The notes: generated by a model not told the origin, from the sequence alone. 64,000 nucleotides of DNA from Erysipelotrichaceae bacterium (GCA_017404785.1 JAFRBQ010000006.1:1-64000), one strand, 5' to 3'; positions 44,321 to 54,496 are shown, numbered from the stretch's first letter. Numbers and translations: made by a program.

Positions 44321-44330
44321 CTCCTTTTAG
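44304..44330 (+). terminator. Terminator of the suf operon, spanning the sufB stop codon
   Basis: AAGGAGC pairs with GCTCCTT across the TAG at 44318-44320, followed by a TTTTAG tail that abuts the priA promoter. Confidence 0.82.
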
Positions 44331-44334
44331 ATTG

Positions 44335-44340
44335 TATAAT
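44335..44340 (+). promoter_or_regulatory. -10 box of priA, leaderless geometry
   Basis: TATAAT ends six bases before the ATG at 44347 and begins 14 bases after the sufB stop, the same spacing as at 19616 and 55921. Confidence 0.72.
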
Positions 44341-44346
44341 TAGGGT

Positions 44347-46503
44347 ATGTATCTGATCGAAGCCTTTGTAACGAATGCCTCACTTAATATCAATAAGCCA
44401 TTTACTTATTATTTTGATCATGATATCGAAAAGTACTGCCGTATCGAAGTATTATTTAGAAACAGTCTCAATGTCGCACTGGTGGTAAATTCATCTTACA
44501 GTGACAGAAGTGTAGAAGAGCTCAATGAAGAAAAAGGCTACAGACTTCAGAAAGTCTTGAGGGTGATCGATGATAAACCGGTCATATCCGATGAATTGTA
44601 TGATCTGGCCTTATGGATGTCAAAAACGACGATCTCACCGCTGGTATCGTGTCTTAATGCGATGCTTCCCAAGACCTACAAGACTACCAGAAACATCAGA
44701 AATATCCGTTATATCAGCAAGGTAAGAAAAAACAATGGTGATTTCAGACTTACCGACAGACAAAGAGAAGTATACGATCAGATAATTGATGGAATGAAGT
44801 ATACCGATGCACTAAAGCTCAGTTCATCAATACCAAAGAAACTGATCGAACTGGGAGCGATCGAAAAATATGATGAAGAACTCTCATATGTCAATGAAAC
44901 GATCGATAAGACCGCATTTAAAGAGCTCACAACCGATCAGAAGAAAGCCTATGAGGGACTTATCAACACTGATAAACTGGTTTCACTGCTTTTTGGAGTG
45001 ACCGGTTCGGGCAAGACGGAAGTTTATCTTCATCTGGCCAGACACTATCTGTCTAAGGACAAGGATGTTCTGATCCTGGTGCCGGAAATTTCTTTAACGC
45101 CGCAGATGATCGAAAGAGTCAAACAGCGTTTTGATGATGTGGTCTTCTACCATTCCGAACTGAGTGATCAGGAACGCTACGAACAGTATAAGAGGATAAA
45201 GAATAGAGAAGTAAGGATCGTAGTTGGGACCAGAAGTTCGATCTTTCTGCCTTTCAACGATCTGGGACTCATCATCATCGATGAGGAACACGACTCTTCC
45301 TACAAACAGGACAGCACGCCCTGTTATCACGTGAGAAATGTGGCGATCAAAAGGGCTCATGACCATGGCGGTAAAGTCCTGCTGGCTTCAGCGACTCCAT
45401 CTCTTGATTCCTACACCAGAGCACTAAAGGGCGATTACCAGCTTCTGGAACTTAAACAGAGGATAAATCTGACTTTACCGGAAATAAAGATCATTGATCT
45501 CAACAGATCGTTAAGAAAATACCAGTCCTATATCATTTCTGAACAGTTGAAGGAAGAGATCGATAATACCTTGAATAATGATAAACAGGCCATCATTCTG
45601 CTCAACAGAAGGGGATATTCACCGATCGTCAAATGTTCAAACTGTTCTGCGACTCTGATGTGTCAGGACTGTGACAGTCCGCTCAACTATCACAAGGATA
45701 TCAATCTTCTGAAATGCCATCAGTGCGGCAGGACCTATGAACTTCCTAAGCGCTGTCCAAACTGTCATGAAGATACTCTTATCTTCTATGGTTTTGGGAC
45801 CAAGAGAGTTGAAGAGGAGCTTAACCGTTATTTTCCTTCCGCCAGGATCGCCAGGATGGACAGGGATTCCGTTGGAAGAAAAGGCGCTCATGGCAAGATC
45901 CTTAAGCAGTTTGAGGAACGTCAGATCGATATCCTGATCGGCACGCAGATGATCGCCAAGGGTCTTGATTATCCTGATGTGACGCTGGTGGGAATACTCA
46001 ATGCCGATGCCGGCCTCATGCATCAGGACTACAATTCCGCCAAGATGACTTTTGATCTGCTCATGCAGGCCTCGGGCCGCTCTGGCAGAGCCAATGAGAA
46101 AGGCAAAGTCCTCATTCAGGCTTTCAACACTGAACACTACGCCTTGAAGGCAGTTTTAAATCAGGACTACAATTACTTCTACAATATCGAGATGAACTAC
46201 CGCAACAAGACGAAGTATCCGCCTTATTCGCATATCGTCGAGATCATCCTTTCCGATACCAGTGAAGACAGGCTCGACAGATCTGTTGAATACATGTCAA
46301 AACTGCTGGAGCCTTTAAAATACAGAAAATACAGACCTTATGTCCTAAGCAGGATCCAGAAGCTCTATCGTACCAGGATCCTGATCATGGACAAAGATCT
46401 TATAGGCATCATCAATGATCTTCAGGGCATTATCGAAACTTACAGCTCTACAAGCAGTCTTTCACATGTTAAAATTGATGTTGATCCACTATATCTTGAA
46501 TGA
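44347..46503 (+). CDS. priA: Primosomal protein N' (replication restart helicase PriA)
   Basis: The 718-residue helicase restarts stalled forks. It has an N-terminal DNA-binding domain, Walker A GVTGSGKTEVYL near residue 220, the IIDEEHDSSYKQD box near residue 315, a zinc-binding block (CSNCSATLMCQDCDSP and CHQCGRTY...CPNCHED near residues 433-480), and C-terminal helicase motifs GTQMIAKGLDYPDV and QASGRSGR. It heads a coupled priA-rsmB-rlmN-prpC-prkC-rpe unit. No ribosome-binding site precedes the ATG. Confidence 0.97.
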   Translation: MYLIEAFVTNASLNINKPFTYYFDHDIEKYCRIEVLFRNSLNVALVVNSSYSDRSVEELNEEKGYRLQKVLRVIDDKPVISDELYDLALWMSKTTISPLVSCLNAMLPKTYKTTRNIRNIRYISKVRKNNGDFRLTDRQREVYDQIIDGMKYTDALKLSSSIPKKLIELGAIEKYDEELSYVNETIDKTAFKELTTDQKKAYEGLINTDKLVSLLFGVTGSGKTEVYLHLARHYLSKDKDVLILVPEISLTPQMIERVKQRFDDVVFYHSELSDQERYEQYKRIKNREVRIVVGTRSSIFLPFNDLGLIIIDEEHDSSYKQDSTPCYHVRNVAIKRAHDHGGKVLLASATPSLDSYTRALKGDYQLLELKQRINLTLPEIKIIDLNRSLRKYQSYIISEQLKEEIDNTLNNDKQAIILLNRRGYSPIVKCSNCSATLMCQDCDSPLNYHKDINLLKCHQCGRTYELPKRCPNCHEDTLIFYGFGTKRVEEELNRYFPSARIARMDRDSVGRKGAHGKILKQFEERQIDILIGTQMIAKGLDYPDVTLVGILNADAGLMHQDYNSAKMTFDLLMQASGRSGRANEKGKVLIQAFNTEHYALKAVLNQDYNYFYNIEMNYRNKTKYPPYSHIVEIILSDTSEDRLDRSVEYMSKLLEPLKYRKYRPYVLSRIQKLYRTRILIMDKDLIGIINDLQGIIETYSSTSSLSHVKIDVDPLYLE

Positions 46504-47693
46504 AACAGAGAGAATTGGCTTTAAACATTCTGAATAAGACGATCGCTGATGAATCATATTCAAATCTGCTGATGCGTCGTGAACTCAACAGGATCGAACC
46601 GATCAAGCGGGCTTTTGTGACCAATCTGGTGAATGGGGTCTTAAGGAAATACGAATTCCTGAGTTTTCAGTTTGCCGAAGATATCGAACCCAAGACTTCA
46701 TTAAGGATCAGACTCATATTGTGCATGGCCATGTTTGAAAGATTCGTTCTGAAACAGGAAGATTATGTCGTCAATAACGAATATGTATCATTGGGCCAGA
46801 ACAAATATGAAAAGGCCTTTATAAATGTTCTTCTGTATAAACACAAATCACTTAAACTGAGTCCCGATCCGGATGTCAATGCCTGCCTTCCTAAATGGAT
46901 CTATAATCTTCTTGCTAAACAATATTCTAAGGAAGATCTGAACAGGATCGTCAGTATCTATCAGCGTATTCCTGATACCTATTACCGCATCAATAAGCGC
47001 AAATGTGTATATGAGGATCTGAAACATCTTGATATCGAAATAATAAATGAGGACAGTTTCAGGTCCAGAAACAATCTGCTAAAGACCAGGGAATATCAGG
47101 AGGGTTTTTTCTATGTGCAGGATGTCAATTCGGCATCGCTTTACAGACATCTTGATCTCAAAGCTTCCGATAAGCTTCTGGATGTGTGTTGTGCTCCAGG
47201 TTCGAAGCTTTTCAACTGTCTGGATATTCTGAAACCTCAGAACTGCTATGGCAATGATCTACATTCACATAGAGTCGAACTGATCAAGCAGATGGCGGAA
47301 AAACTCGGGTATAATCGTGTCAACTATCTCAATCTTGATGGCCGGGATATCAAGGATAATGTCAATCTGCGCTTCGATAAGATCCTGCTTGATGCTCCAT
47401 GTTCAGGACTGGGCGTTATCGGCAGGAAACCGGATCTCAAATTCCATATCAAGCCAGCGGATCTTGATGAACTGCAGATCCTGCAGTATCAGCTTCTTAG
47501 TTCCATGGATGAGATTCTGATGAATGGGGGAATACTTCTTTATTCGACCTGTACACTGAACAAGAAAGAAAATGAGAAACTGATCAGAAAGTTCCTTTCC
47601 GAAAATGATCACTATCTGCTTGTGGAAGAAGAGACGATCATCAATGAACTTGGAGACTGTTTCTATTATGCCAAGATGAAGAAGGTGGGATGA
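46500..47693 (+). CDS. rsmB: 16S rRNA m5C967 methyltransferase RsmB
   Basis: The 397-residue protein has an N-terminal NusB-like domain (about 1-130) and a SAM methyltransferase domain with LLDVCCAPGSKLFNCL near residue 226, DAPCSGLGVIGRKPD near residue 298 and LLYSTCTLNKKENEK near residue 345. The SAM motif has PGSK where PGGK is usual. It overlaps priA and rlmN by ATGA junctions. Confidence 0.94.
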   Translation: MKQRELALNILNKTIADESYSNLLMRRELNRIEPIKRAFVTNLVNGVLRKYEFLSFQFAEDIEPKTSLRIRLILCMAMFERFVLKQEDYVVNNEYVSLGQNKYEKAFINVLLYKHKSLKLSPDPDVNACLPKWIYNLLAKQYSKEDLNRIVSIYQRIPDTYYRINKRKCVYEDLKHLDIEIINEDSFRSRNNLLKTREYQEGFFYVQDVNSASLYRHLDLKASDKLLDVCCAPGSKLFNCLDILKPQNCYGNDLHSHRVELIKQMAEKLGYNRVNYLNLDGRDIKDNVNLRFDKILLDAPCSGLGVIGRKPDLKFHIKPADLDELQILQYQLLSSMDEILMNGGILLYSTCTLNKKENEKLIRKFLSENDHYLLVEEETIINELGDCFYYAKMKKVG

Positions 47694-48724
47694 TGACTTC
47701 GATATATGATCTTTCTCTTACTGATCTGCAGAATTACTTGAGTGAAAAAGGACTTAAGCCTTTTCATGCGCGTCAGATCTTTAAATGGCTCTATGATAAA
47801 AGAATCAGTGATTTCGATTCCATGAGCGATATATCAAAAAAGCTCATTGAACAATTGAAAAACGATTTTACGATCGAACCGCTTAAGATCGTTACCTCAC
47901 AGACTTCGAAGGATGGAACGATGAAGTTCCTGTTTGAAATGAATGATGGAGCTCTGGTCGAATCAGTACTGATGGTGTTTGATTATGGCTATTCAGCCTG
48001 TCTTTCTTCTCAGGTCGGCTGCAATATGGGCTGTGCGTTCTGCGCATCGGGTCTGCTCAAGAAACAGCGTGATCTTACTGCCGGAGAGATCGTCACTCAG
48101 GCCCTGATGATCCAGAGACAGCTCGATCTTAGAGGTGGAAGACTTGGCAATATCGTCATCATGGGAACAGGTGAACCTTTTGATAACTACGACAATGTCA
48201 TGAAGGCCCTGAGCATCATCAATGATCCGTATGGACTGGAGATCGGTTCACGTCATATCTCGATCTCGACCTGCGGCATCGTACCGGGCATTCTACGTTT
48301 CGCCAAGGAACAGCTGCAGTACAATCTGGCCATCTCTCTGCATGCACCAAACGATGAATTAAGAAGCAGTCTCATGCCGGTAAACAGGGCCTACCCGTTG
48401 AATGAACTGATAAATGCCCTCAAGGAATATTCTTCCCTGAACAACCGCCGCCTGACTTTTGAATATCTGCTTTTAAAAGGCGTAAATGATCAGGAGATCC
48501 ACGCAAAGCAGATCAAAGAACTGCTCAAGGGACTAAATGCCTACATAAATCTGATACCTTACAACAGGGTAAAAGAAAAGGATTTTGAATCAAGCAGCGA
48601 AGAAGATGCGTTGCATTTCTATGATATGTTGAAGAAAAACAATGTGGCTGTCACTTTACGACAGAAAAAAGGTGATGATATCGATGCGGCCTGTGGCCAA
48701 CTCAGAGCCAATAGTCTAAAATAA
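47690..48724 (+). CDS. rlmN: 23S rRNA (A2503-C2)/tRNA (A37-C2) methyltransferase RlmN
   Basis: The 344-residue radical SAM enzyme has the cluster motif GCNMGCAFCASG near residue 107, IVIMGTGEPFDNYDNV near residue 155 and the resolving Cys in AACGQLR near the C-terminus. The second catalytic Cys lies in SISTCGIVPG. Length and order match RlmN. Two adjacent in-frame ATGs give a one-codon uncertainty in the start. Confidence 0.97.
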   Translation: MMTSIYDLSLTDLQNYLSEKGLKPFHARQIFKWLYDKRISDFDSMSDISKKLIEQLKNDFTIEPLKIVTSQTSKDGTMKFLFEMNDGALVESVLMVFDYGYSACLSSQVGCNMGCAFCASGLLKKQRDLTAGEIVTQALMIQRQLDLRGGRLGNIVIMGTGEPFDNYDNVMKALSIINDPYGLEIGSRHISISTCGIVPGILRFAKEQLQYNLAISLHAPNDELRSSLMPVNRAYPLNELINALKEYSSLNNRRLTFEYLLLKGVNDQEIHAKQIKELLKGLNAYINLIPYNRVKEKDFESSSEEDALHFYDMLKKNNVAVTLRQKKGDDIDAACGQLRANSLK

Positions 48725-48728
48725 GCTT

Positions 48729-49466
48729 ATGGAATATTACTGTATAACTGATGTCGGCCTGATCAGAGACAAGAATCAGGATTCATATATCGCTGTAGAA
48801 AATGACTATGGTGATTTTCTGGTCCTGGTGGCTGACGGGATCGGCGGAGGAAAAGCCGGTGAAGTGGCGAGTGGGGAAGTCATCAAATATTTTGACTTCA
48901 CCTTTAGAGGATCGGGACGATTCTCAAGTCTTGAAGATGTCATCAGTTTCATGAATTTTCATATCAATGCGGTCAATAAACATATCTATGACATGTCAGT
49001 GAAATATGAAGAATATGAAGGCATGGGCACAACATTGACCGGTTTCATGATCACTTCCCTGGGTATGATCAGTATCAACTGCGGTGATTCGCGGGTCTAT
49101 GGCTTTAAGGATGAAAACATCGTCCAGCTGACCAGAGATCATTCGCTTATCAATAAACTGCTTTCTGAAGGAAAGATCACTCCCGAAGAGGCACTCAATC
49201 ATCCTCAGCGTCATTATCTGGTCAGAGCGATCGGTGTTGGCGATAAAGTAAGAGCCGATATAGAGGAAATAAAGGATATGGATTATCTTTTGGCCTGTTC
49301 AGATGGCTTGCATGGCTATGTGAGCGATGAGGAGATAAAAAAGATCGTTCTGGACAAGGAAAAAAGTGTTGCGGACAAGACGATCGATCTTAAGGATCTG
49401 TCCCTGTTGAAAGGTGGCTTTGACAATGTCACGGCTGTTCTGGTGAGGTTAAAAGAAGATGTCTAA
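48729..49466 (+). CDS. prpC: PP2C-type Ser/Thr protein phosphatase
   Basis: The 245-residue phosphatase shows TDVGLIRDKNQDSYIA near residue 6, LVADGIGGGKAGEVAS near residue 35, GCGDSRVYG-type INCGDSRVYGF near residue 115, SDGLHGYV near residue 188 and GFDNVTAVLV at the end, giving the metal-binding aspartates of PP2C. It counters the adjacent kinase, as in Bacillus PrpC/PrkC, and overlaps it by eight bases. Confidence 0.96.
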   Translation: MEYYCITDVGLIRDKNQDSYIAVENDYGDFLVLVADGIGGGKAGEVASGEVIKYFDFTFRGSGRFSSLEDVISFMNFHINAVNKHIYDMSVKYEEYEGMGTTLTGFMITSLGMISINCGDSRVYGFKDENIVQLTRDHSLINKLLSEGKITPEEALNHPQRHYLVRAIGVGDKVRADIEEIKDMDYLLACSDGLHGYVSDEEIKKIVLDKEKSVADKTIDLKDLSLLKGGFDNVTAVLVRLKEDV

Positions 49467-51117
49467 TACGATAGGTAACCGATATGAGATCCTGAAACTT
49501 TTAGGCAGAGGCGGTATGGCTGATGTATACCTGGCTTTTGACGTGATCTTGAACAGACATGTGGCTGTAAAGATACTCAAATCCGATATGGCTGATGACG
49601 AGATGGCCAGAGAGCGTTTCAAAAGAGAAGCTGAAGCCATTACCCAGCTTTCTCATCCGAATATCGTGGATGTATATGATGTCGGAGAAGATGGCGATCG
49701 TCATTATATCGTCATGGAATATGTCAAAGGCTACACCCTGAAACAGCTGATCAAGAAAAGGGGACCTATTCCTTACAAGGAAGCAGTCTGGATGATGAAA
49801 CAGCTGGCCGGTGCCTTACTGGAAGCTCATCGCAATAACGTCATCCACAGAGATGTCAAATCGCAGAATGTGCTCATAAAAGATGATGGAACGATCAAGC
49901 TTTCCGACTTTGGTATTGCCTTGGCCAGCGGAGCGATCCAGATCACCCACGAAGATTCCGTCATCGGTTCAGTCCACTATCTGGCTCCAGAACTCTCCAA
50001 AGGCAAACAGGCCACGATGCAGTCGGATATCTATTCGTTGGGTATCGTTTTCTATGAACTCCTGACAGGTGATGTGCCTTTCAAGGGCGATACGCCGGTC
50101 CAGGTAGCGCTCAAACATATCAAGGAAGAAATACCTTCGGTTCGAAGCATGAATCCCGATATCCCGCAGTCTGTAGAAAATATCCTGATCAAAGCTACGG
50201 CCAAGAATCTGAATAACCGCTACAAGAACATTGCATTGATGCTTAAGGATCTCAACGAATGTCTCAAGCGAGATCATCGTGATGATCAGAAAGTTTCATT
50301 TGAAAACAGCAATGTTCCAAAGAAGAGTGAAGATATCTATATCCCGAAAAAGGAACCTGTCAAAAACAATAAACAGAAAGTCTTCAATATCCTTTTCCTG
50401 ACGCTGGTCGTGATCCTTTCCATAAGCGTCCTGGTGATCGTCCTTTTTCTCTCAGGTCTTATCGGTAACAGGACCAGAATGGTCAAGGTACCGGATCTCA
50501 GAAACATGTCTGTTCAGGCAGCCAGGGATATTCTGGTGGAAAAGGGTCTCGAAGTAGATGATTCCCATATCACCTGGATCCTTTCGGACAATGTGCCTAA
50601 GGATCTGATCATATCGAGTGAACCGACATATGATGAAGAGATCGAAGTCGGCTCCAAAGTCAAACTGACCGTTTCTAACGGACTTTATTCAACGCTTTAT
50701 AATTATGTCGGCTGGGACTATAAAGATGCCAGAAACGAGCTGTATGCCCTCAATTTCAATGTTAAAGTGATCCCGGTAGAATCTGAAGAGACACCTGGCA
50801 AGATCCTGAAACAGGATCCTGAAGCAGGATTCAAGTATGATCCTAATATCAAGAATTCGATCACTCTGGAATACTCTCAGGAAAAGATCGTCATCCTTTC
50901 CTATGAACTTAAAGGCATGAGTATCGATCAGGCTGTGAATTTCTTGAGTGAAAATAAGATCAAGTATTCTCTGGAAATCAAGGACCGCAGTTATTTCAGT
51001 GACAGTGAACTCGACGATACGGCAGCTGATACCGTTGTCAGAACTGAACCGGAGCTTGGCTCAGCGATCAATCTGTCTGAAGATATCATCGTAAAGATCT
51101 ACTATTATGGAGAATAA
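49459..51117 (+). CDS. prkC: PASTA-domain Ser/Thr protein kinase
   Basis: The 552-residue kinase has the glycine loop LGRGGMADVYLAFD near residue 14, VAVKILK with the ATP Lys, HRDVKSQNVLI near residue 133 and DFGIALASG near residue 152. A membrane helix (about 308-335) is followed by three PASTA-type repeats (from about 345, 413 and 480) outside the cell. PASTA domains sense peptidoglycan fragments or muropeptides, so the protein links wall state to cytoplasmic phosphorylation. In Bacillus rsgA follows; here rpe follows directly. Confidence 0.97.
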   Translation: MSNTIGNRYEILKLLGRGGMADVYLAFDVILNRHVAVKILKSDMADDEMARERFKREAEAITQLSHPNIVDVYDVGEDGDRHYIVMEYVKGYTLKQLIKKRGPIPYKEAVWMMKQLAGALLEAHRNNVIHRDVKSQNVLIKDDGTIKLSDFGIALASGAIQITHEDSVIGSVHYLAPELSKGKQATMQSDIYSLGIVFYELLTGDVPFKGDTPVQVALKHIKEEIPSVRSMNPDIPQSVENILIKATAKNLNNRYKNIALMLKDLNECLKRDHRDDQKVSFENSNVPKKSEDIYIPKKEPVKNNKQKVFNILFLTLVVILSISVLVIVLFLSGLIGNRTRMVKVPDLRNMSVQAARDILVEKGLEVDDSHITWILSDNVPKDLIISSEPTYDEEIEVGSKVKLTVSNGLYSTLYNYVGWDYKDARNELYALNFNVKVIPVESEETPGKILKQDPEAGFKYDPNIKNSITLEYSQEKIVILSYELKGMSIDQAVNFLSENKIKYSLEIKDRSYFSDSELDDTAADTVVRTEPELGSAINLSEDIIVKIYYYGE

Positions 51118-51120
51118 AAA

Positions 51121-51771
51121 ATGATAATATCACCATCAGTCTTATCAATGCATTATGAAGATTTCCGGAAGGAACTTGCAGATCTCAATGAAAGTGTCGA
51201 ATGGATCCATTTCGATGTCATGGACGGTCATTTCGTTCCCAATCTGACTTTTGGTCCGGTCCTGCTTGAAGCTTTCAGAAGAAACAGCGATCGTTTTCTG
51301 GATGTCCATCTGATGGTCAGTGATCCTGACTATTTTGCGGATGTCTTTGCCAAGGCGGGAGCCGACAGCATCGTCTTTCACTATGAGGCATATAACGATC
51401 TTGAAAAATGCGAAAAACTCATAAACAAGATCCATGATATGGGACTCAAAGCCGGGATCTCCATCAAACCAAAAACGACCGTGGAGGAGATAATCCCTCT
51501 TCTTGATAAGATAGATATCTTCTTACTTATGTCGGTAGAACCGGGATTCGGCGGTCAGAAGTTCATGATCGAAGCTCTGGATAGAGTTGAGCAGCTGAAA
51601 AGATATAAAGATGAACATGATCTGAATTATATTATTGAAGTCGATGGGGGAGTAAACGATTCTAACGCCCATGACCTTGTGAGCAGAGGAACCGATGCCC
51701 TGGTGGCCGGGTCATTTGTCTTCAAAGGCGACATCAAAGACAATGTCAGAAAATTAAGAGAATGTGAGTAA
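51121..51771 (+). CDS. rpe: Ribulose-phosphate 3-epimerase
   Basis: The 216-residue TIM-barrel enzyme interconverts ribulose-5-P and xylulose-5-P. Motifs are ISPSVLSMHYEDF at the N-terminus, IHFDVMDGHFVPNLTFGP near residue 28 with the catalytic Asp, LDVHLMVSDP near residue 60, LMSVEPGFGGQKF near residue 138 and EVDGGVN near residue 172 with the second Asp. It begins three bases after prkC and ends the operon. Confidence 0.97.
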   Translation: MIISPSVLSMHYEDFRKELADLNESVEWIHFDVMDGHFVPNLTFGPVLLEAFRRNSDRFLDVHLMVSDPDYFADVFAKAGADSIVFHYEAYNDLEKCEKLINKIHDMGLKAGISIKPKTTVEEIIPLLDKIDIFLLMSVEPGFGGQKFMIEALDRVEQLKRYKDEHDLNYIIEVDGGVNDSNAHDLVSRGTDALVAGSFVFKGDIKDNVRKLRECE

Positions 51772-51794
51772 GCTTAATGCTTACTCTTTTTTGG
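51766..51794 (+). terminator. Terminator of the priA-rpe unit
   Basis: GAGTAAGC pairs with GCTTACTC across the rpe stop codon, followed by TTTTTT. Confidence 0.9.
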
Positions 51795-51796
51795 CA

Positions 51797-51821
51797 TAAA
51801 AAAACTTCCTTTGCGGAAGTT
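51797..51821 (-). terminator. Terminator of rpmB
   Basis: On the minus strand AACTTCC-GCAAA-GGAAGTT is followed by a run of Ts. Confidence 0.9.
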
Positions 51822-52014
51822 ATGCTGCCTTTGCCTGATTCTTTAATGTTCTAAGTGCGCGGGCAGAAACGCGAACCTTCTTTGGTTTACCATCAACCAT
51901 CATTGTAACGGTCTGAAGATTTACATTCCATTTACGGCGTGTAGCACGAAGTGAATGTGAACGGTTGTTACCAGACATTTGTTTTTTACCAGTGATAGCA
52001 CATACTCTTGACAT
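51820..52014 (-). CDS. rpmB: 50S ribosomal protein L28
   Basis: The 64-residue protein has the family N-terminus [17 protein letters not shown] and [10 protein letters not shown] near residue 30. The start at 52014 follows AAAGGGGG; an in-frame start at 52035 adds seven residues foreign to the family. L28 lies near rpe and yloU in Bacillus too, in opposite orientation as here. Confidence 0.97.
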   Translation of the reverse strand: MSRVCAITGKKQMSGNNRSHSLRATRRKWNVNLQTVTMMVDGKPKKVRVSARALRTLKNQAKAA

Positions 52015-52103
52015 ACAGCTTGCCCCCTTTCTCAATTTCGCTTAATTACTTTAACATAAATGATTCATAAATGCAAATCAATACGCATTGAAATATAATC
52101 TTA

Positions 52104-52112
52104 TGATAAAAT
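52104..52112 (+). promoter_or_regulatory. Extended -10 box of ftsA
   Basis: TGaTAAAAT ends nine bases before the ATG at 52122. No ribosome-binding site is present. A second TATAAT occurs at 52094-52099. Confidence 0.55.
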
Positions 52113-52121
52113 TATCTATGT

Positions 52122-53381
52122 ATGGGAAATAATATCAAGCAGATTTACGTAGCTATGGAGCTATGTGAAAATGAGATAAAACTTTTAGTAGGCGAGTATT
52201 TTAATACGCGATTCAATATCATCCGTTCCGATAAATACTACACCAATACGATAAGCGATTTCGGTATAAATAACAAGGAAGAACTTTCTAACGACATCAG
52301 AAAAGCAGTTAAGGAGACCTCAAGCAGGATCTCTACGGATATCGAGAAAGTTATTTTAGTTTTGCCGGCCTACAACTTCAAGCGCTATCCGCTCAAAAGC
52401 AAGGTCGTCACGGAAAACGGCATAATCACCAAGAAGGATATCGCCAGAGCTGTATCCAATTCCCTTAAGACCAAGGTCGATTCCAATGTGCTGGTCGCCA
52501 ATTCCACGATCGTCAAATACAATGTCAACGGCATTTCTACCAGAAGACTGCCGGAAAACGAGAGGGCAGATGAAGTCTATGTCGACATCGATCTGCTTTG
52601 TGCTGATGTTGAGGTATCGTACGATTATGTCTCCGCTGTCGAAAATGCGGGCATCAAGGTTCTGGATATTACCCTGAACAACTATGCGATCGCCAGGGAA
52701 GCTTCTCTGTTTGAGGAGTCATTAAACAAGAATGTCATCATTCTGGATGTGAACAGGACCTGCACATATCTGTCTTTGCTTTCAAAGGGACGTCTTGTTT
52801 CGACGGAGATCGTTTTTGATGGCCTCAATTCACTTATAAACAGGGTCTATCGTACCTACAACATGCCATACAACGATATCGCCAAACTGGTCAAATATTC
52901 AGCCGATTTCAACAGCGAATATCCGGATGATACGGTATATGCCTGGACTGATCAGGGTATGACCAAATCGATAAATACCAGGATGCTTAACCAGTGCATC
53001 GATGAACCGCTGGACATGCTTTGTGAAAAACTTGTTTCCATGTGCAGACCGATAATCGCTGAAGGAGCACTGATCATTCTGACGGGTGAAGGCTGTCAGA
53101 TGCGCAGCTTGCTTGAAAGGCTCAAGGAAAAGACGCTCACCAAGGTCAAGACCTACTATCCTGATACCATTGGTGTCAGAGATCCGGCTATGACGGCTTT
53201 ATATGGCGCTTTCTTTGTTTATCGTGATAAAGTATTATTAAACGATCTGAATGTAAATTGTGTGGATTTGGTAAAATATGAAAATGCTATAGATCAGAAA
53301 CAGTTTGATTCCGAGGGTGAGACGATCACGACCAAGATCAAGAATCTGTTCAAGCAGTACATGGAAAAGGGGGAGAAGTAA
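52122..53381 (+). CDS. ftsA: Cell division protein FtsA (divergent)
   Basis: The 419-residue actin-like protein lies directly before ftsZ. Features include an N-terminal YVAMELCENEIKLLVGEY strand pair, ILDVNRTCTYLSLLSKGRL near residue 205 in the place of the second phosphate loop, LTGEGCQMRSLLE near residue 325 in the adenosine motif region, and a C-terminal amphipathic helix TTKIKNLFKQYMEKGEK that should bind the membrane. Sequence similarity to Bacillus FtsA is weak in the nucleotide motifs, so ATP use may differ. It ends immediately before the ftsZ start. Confidence 0.85.
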   Translation: MGNNIKQIYVAMELCENEIKLLVGEYFNTRFNIIRSDKYYTNTISDFGINNKEELSNDIRKAVKETSSRISTDIEKVILVLPAYNFKRYPLKSKVVTENGIITKKDIARAVSNSLKTKVDSNVLVANSTIVKYNVNGISTRRLPENERADEVYVDIDLLCADVEVSYDYVSAVENAGIKVLDITLNNYAIAREASLFEESLNKNVIILDVNRTCTYLSLLSKGRLVSTEIVFDGLNSLINRVYRTYNMPYNDIAKLVKYSADFNSEYPDDTVYAWTDQGMTKSINTRMLNQCIDEPLDMLCEKLVSMCRPIIAEGALIILTGEGCQMRSLLERLKEKTLTKVKTYYPDTIGVRDPAMTALYGAFFVYRDKVLLNDLNVNCVDLVKYENAIDQKQFDSEGETITTKIKNLFKQYMEKGEK

Positions 53382-54482
53382 ATGACAATAAGACCAGAAT
53401 ATAATCAGGTAGCCAGAATAAAAGTATTCGGTGTCGGCGGTGCAGGATGCAATGCCGTAAACCGAATGGTTAATGATGGTGTCAAAGGTGTTGATTTCTA
53501 TGTATGCAATACCGATATACAGTCATTGAATCTGTCTAAATGCCCGAATAAGATCGTTCTTGGTAGAGAACTGACCAAAGGTTTAGGTGCCGGAGGCAAT
53601 CCGGAAGTCGGACAGAAATCCGCAATAGAATCTCAGGACGATATCAAGAAGGCGATCGCCGGTTCAGATATGGTTTTCGTTACCTGCGGTATGGGTGGTG
53701 GAACCGGAACCGGAGCTGCTCCGCTTTTCTGTAAGATCGCCAAGGAGATGGGCGCGCTGGTCGTAGGAATCGTCACCAAGCCATTTGATTTTGAAGGCAG
53801 AAGAAGAATGGATCAGGCCAATGTCGGAATCGAACAGATGAAACAGTATGTCGATTCTCTGATCATCGTTTCCAATAACCAGCTGCTGAATGTCATCGGC
53901 AAGATCCCGATGCAGGAAGCTTTCAAGGAAGCCGACAACGTCTTGAGACAGGGCGTTCAGACTATTACCGATCTGATCGCTGTTCCGGCATTCATCAACC
54001 TTGACTTCGCTGATATCAGAACCGTCATGGAAGGCAAGGGAACAGCTCTTATCGGTATCGGTATGGCTCAGGGTGAAAACAAGGCCAAGGAGGCTGCAGC
54101 CCGCGCCATCAGATCACCGCTTCTTGAAGCAAACATCAAGGGTGCCAAGTCTGCCATCATCAACATCACCGGTGGTCCTAATATCTCTTTGCAGGATTCA
54201 TCCATCGCCGTTGATTTCATCAAGGAAGCTGCCGGCAATGATATCGATATAATCTATGGTGTTGCGATCAATGAATCGCTTGGTGAAGCTATCATCGTCA
54301 CCGTCATCGCGACCGGTTTCGATCTTCCTAATACCAAGCATTCCTCACAGACAAATATCATCTTTGAAAAGGATACCAATCCGGTCGTCAATATTGATTC
54401 CCGTTCCGTAAACAAGGAAGAGGTCGTAAGCAATATTGAAGAAGAAGATGATGTTCCGGCTTTCTTCAAGACCAGGATCTAA
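53382..54482 (+). CDS. ftsZ: Cell division GTPase FtsZ
   Basis: The 366-residue tubulin homologue has [16 protein letters not shown] near residue 12, the tubulin signature [12 protein letters not shown] near residue 104, [21 protein letters not shown] near residue 163, a short linker, and the C-terminal peptide [13 protein letters not shown] that contacts FtsA. It is shorter in the linker than in Bacillus. It begins at the base after the ftsA stop, and a GGGGGAG site lies at the ftsA end. Confidence 0.99.
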   Translation: MTIRPEYNQVARIKVFGVGGAGCNAVNRMVNDGVKGVDFYVCNTDIQSLNLSKCPNKIVLGRELTKGLGAGGNPEVGQKSAIESQDDIKKAIAGSDMVFVTCGMGGGTGTGAAPLFCKIAKEMGALVVGIVTKPFDFEGRRRMDQANVGIEQMKQYVDSLIIVSNNQLLNVIGKIPMQEAFKEADNVLRQGVQTITDLIAVPAFINLDFADIRTVMEGKGTALIGIGMAQGENKAKEAAARAIRSPLLEANIKGAKSAIINITGGPNISLQDSSIAVDFIKEAAGNDIDIIYGVAINESLGEAIIVTVIATGFDLPNTKHSSQTNIIFEKDTNPVVNIDSRSVNKEEVVSNIEEEDDVPAFFKTRI

Positions 54483-54496
54483 TAAAACAGTTATTG

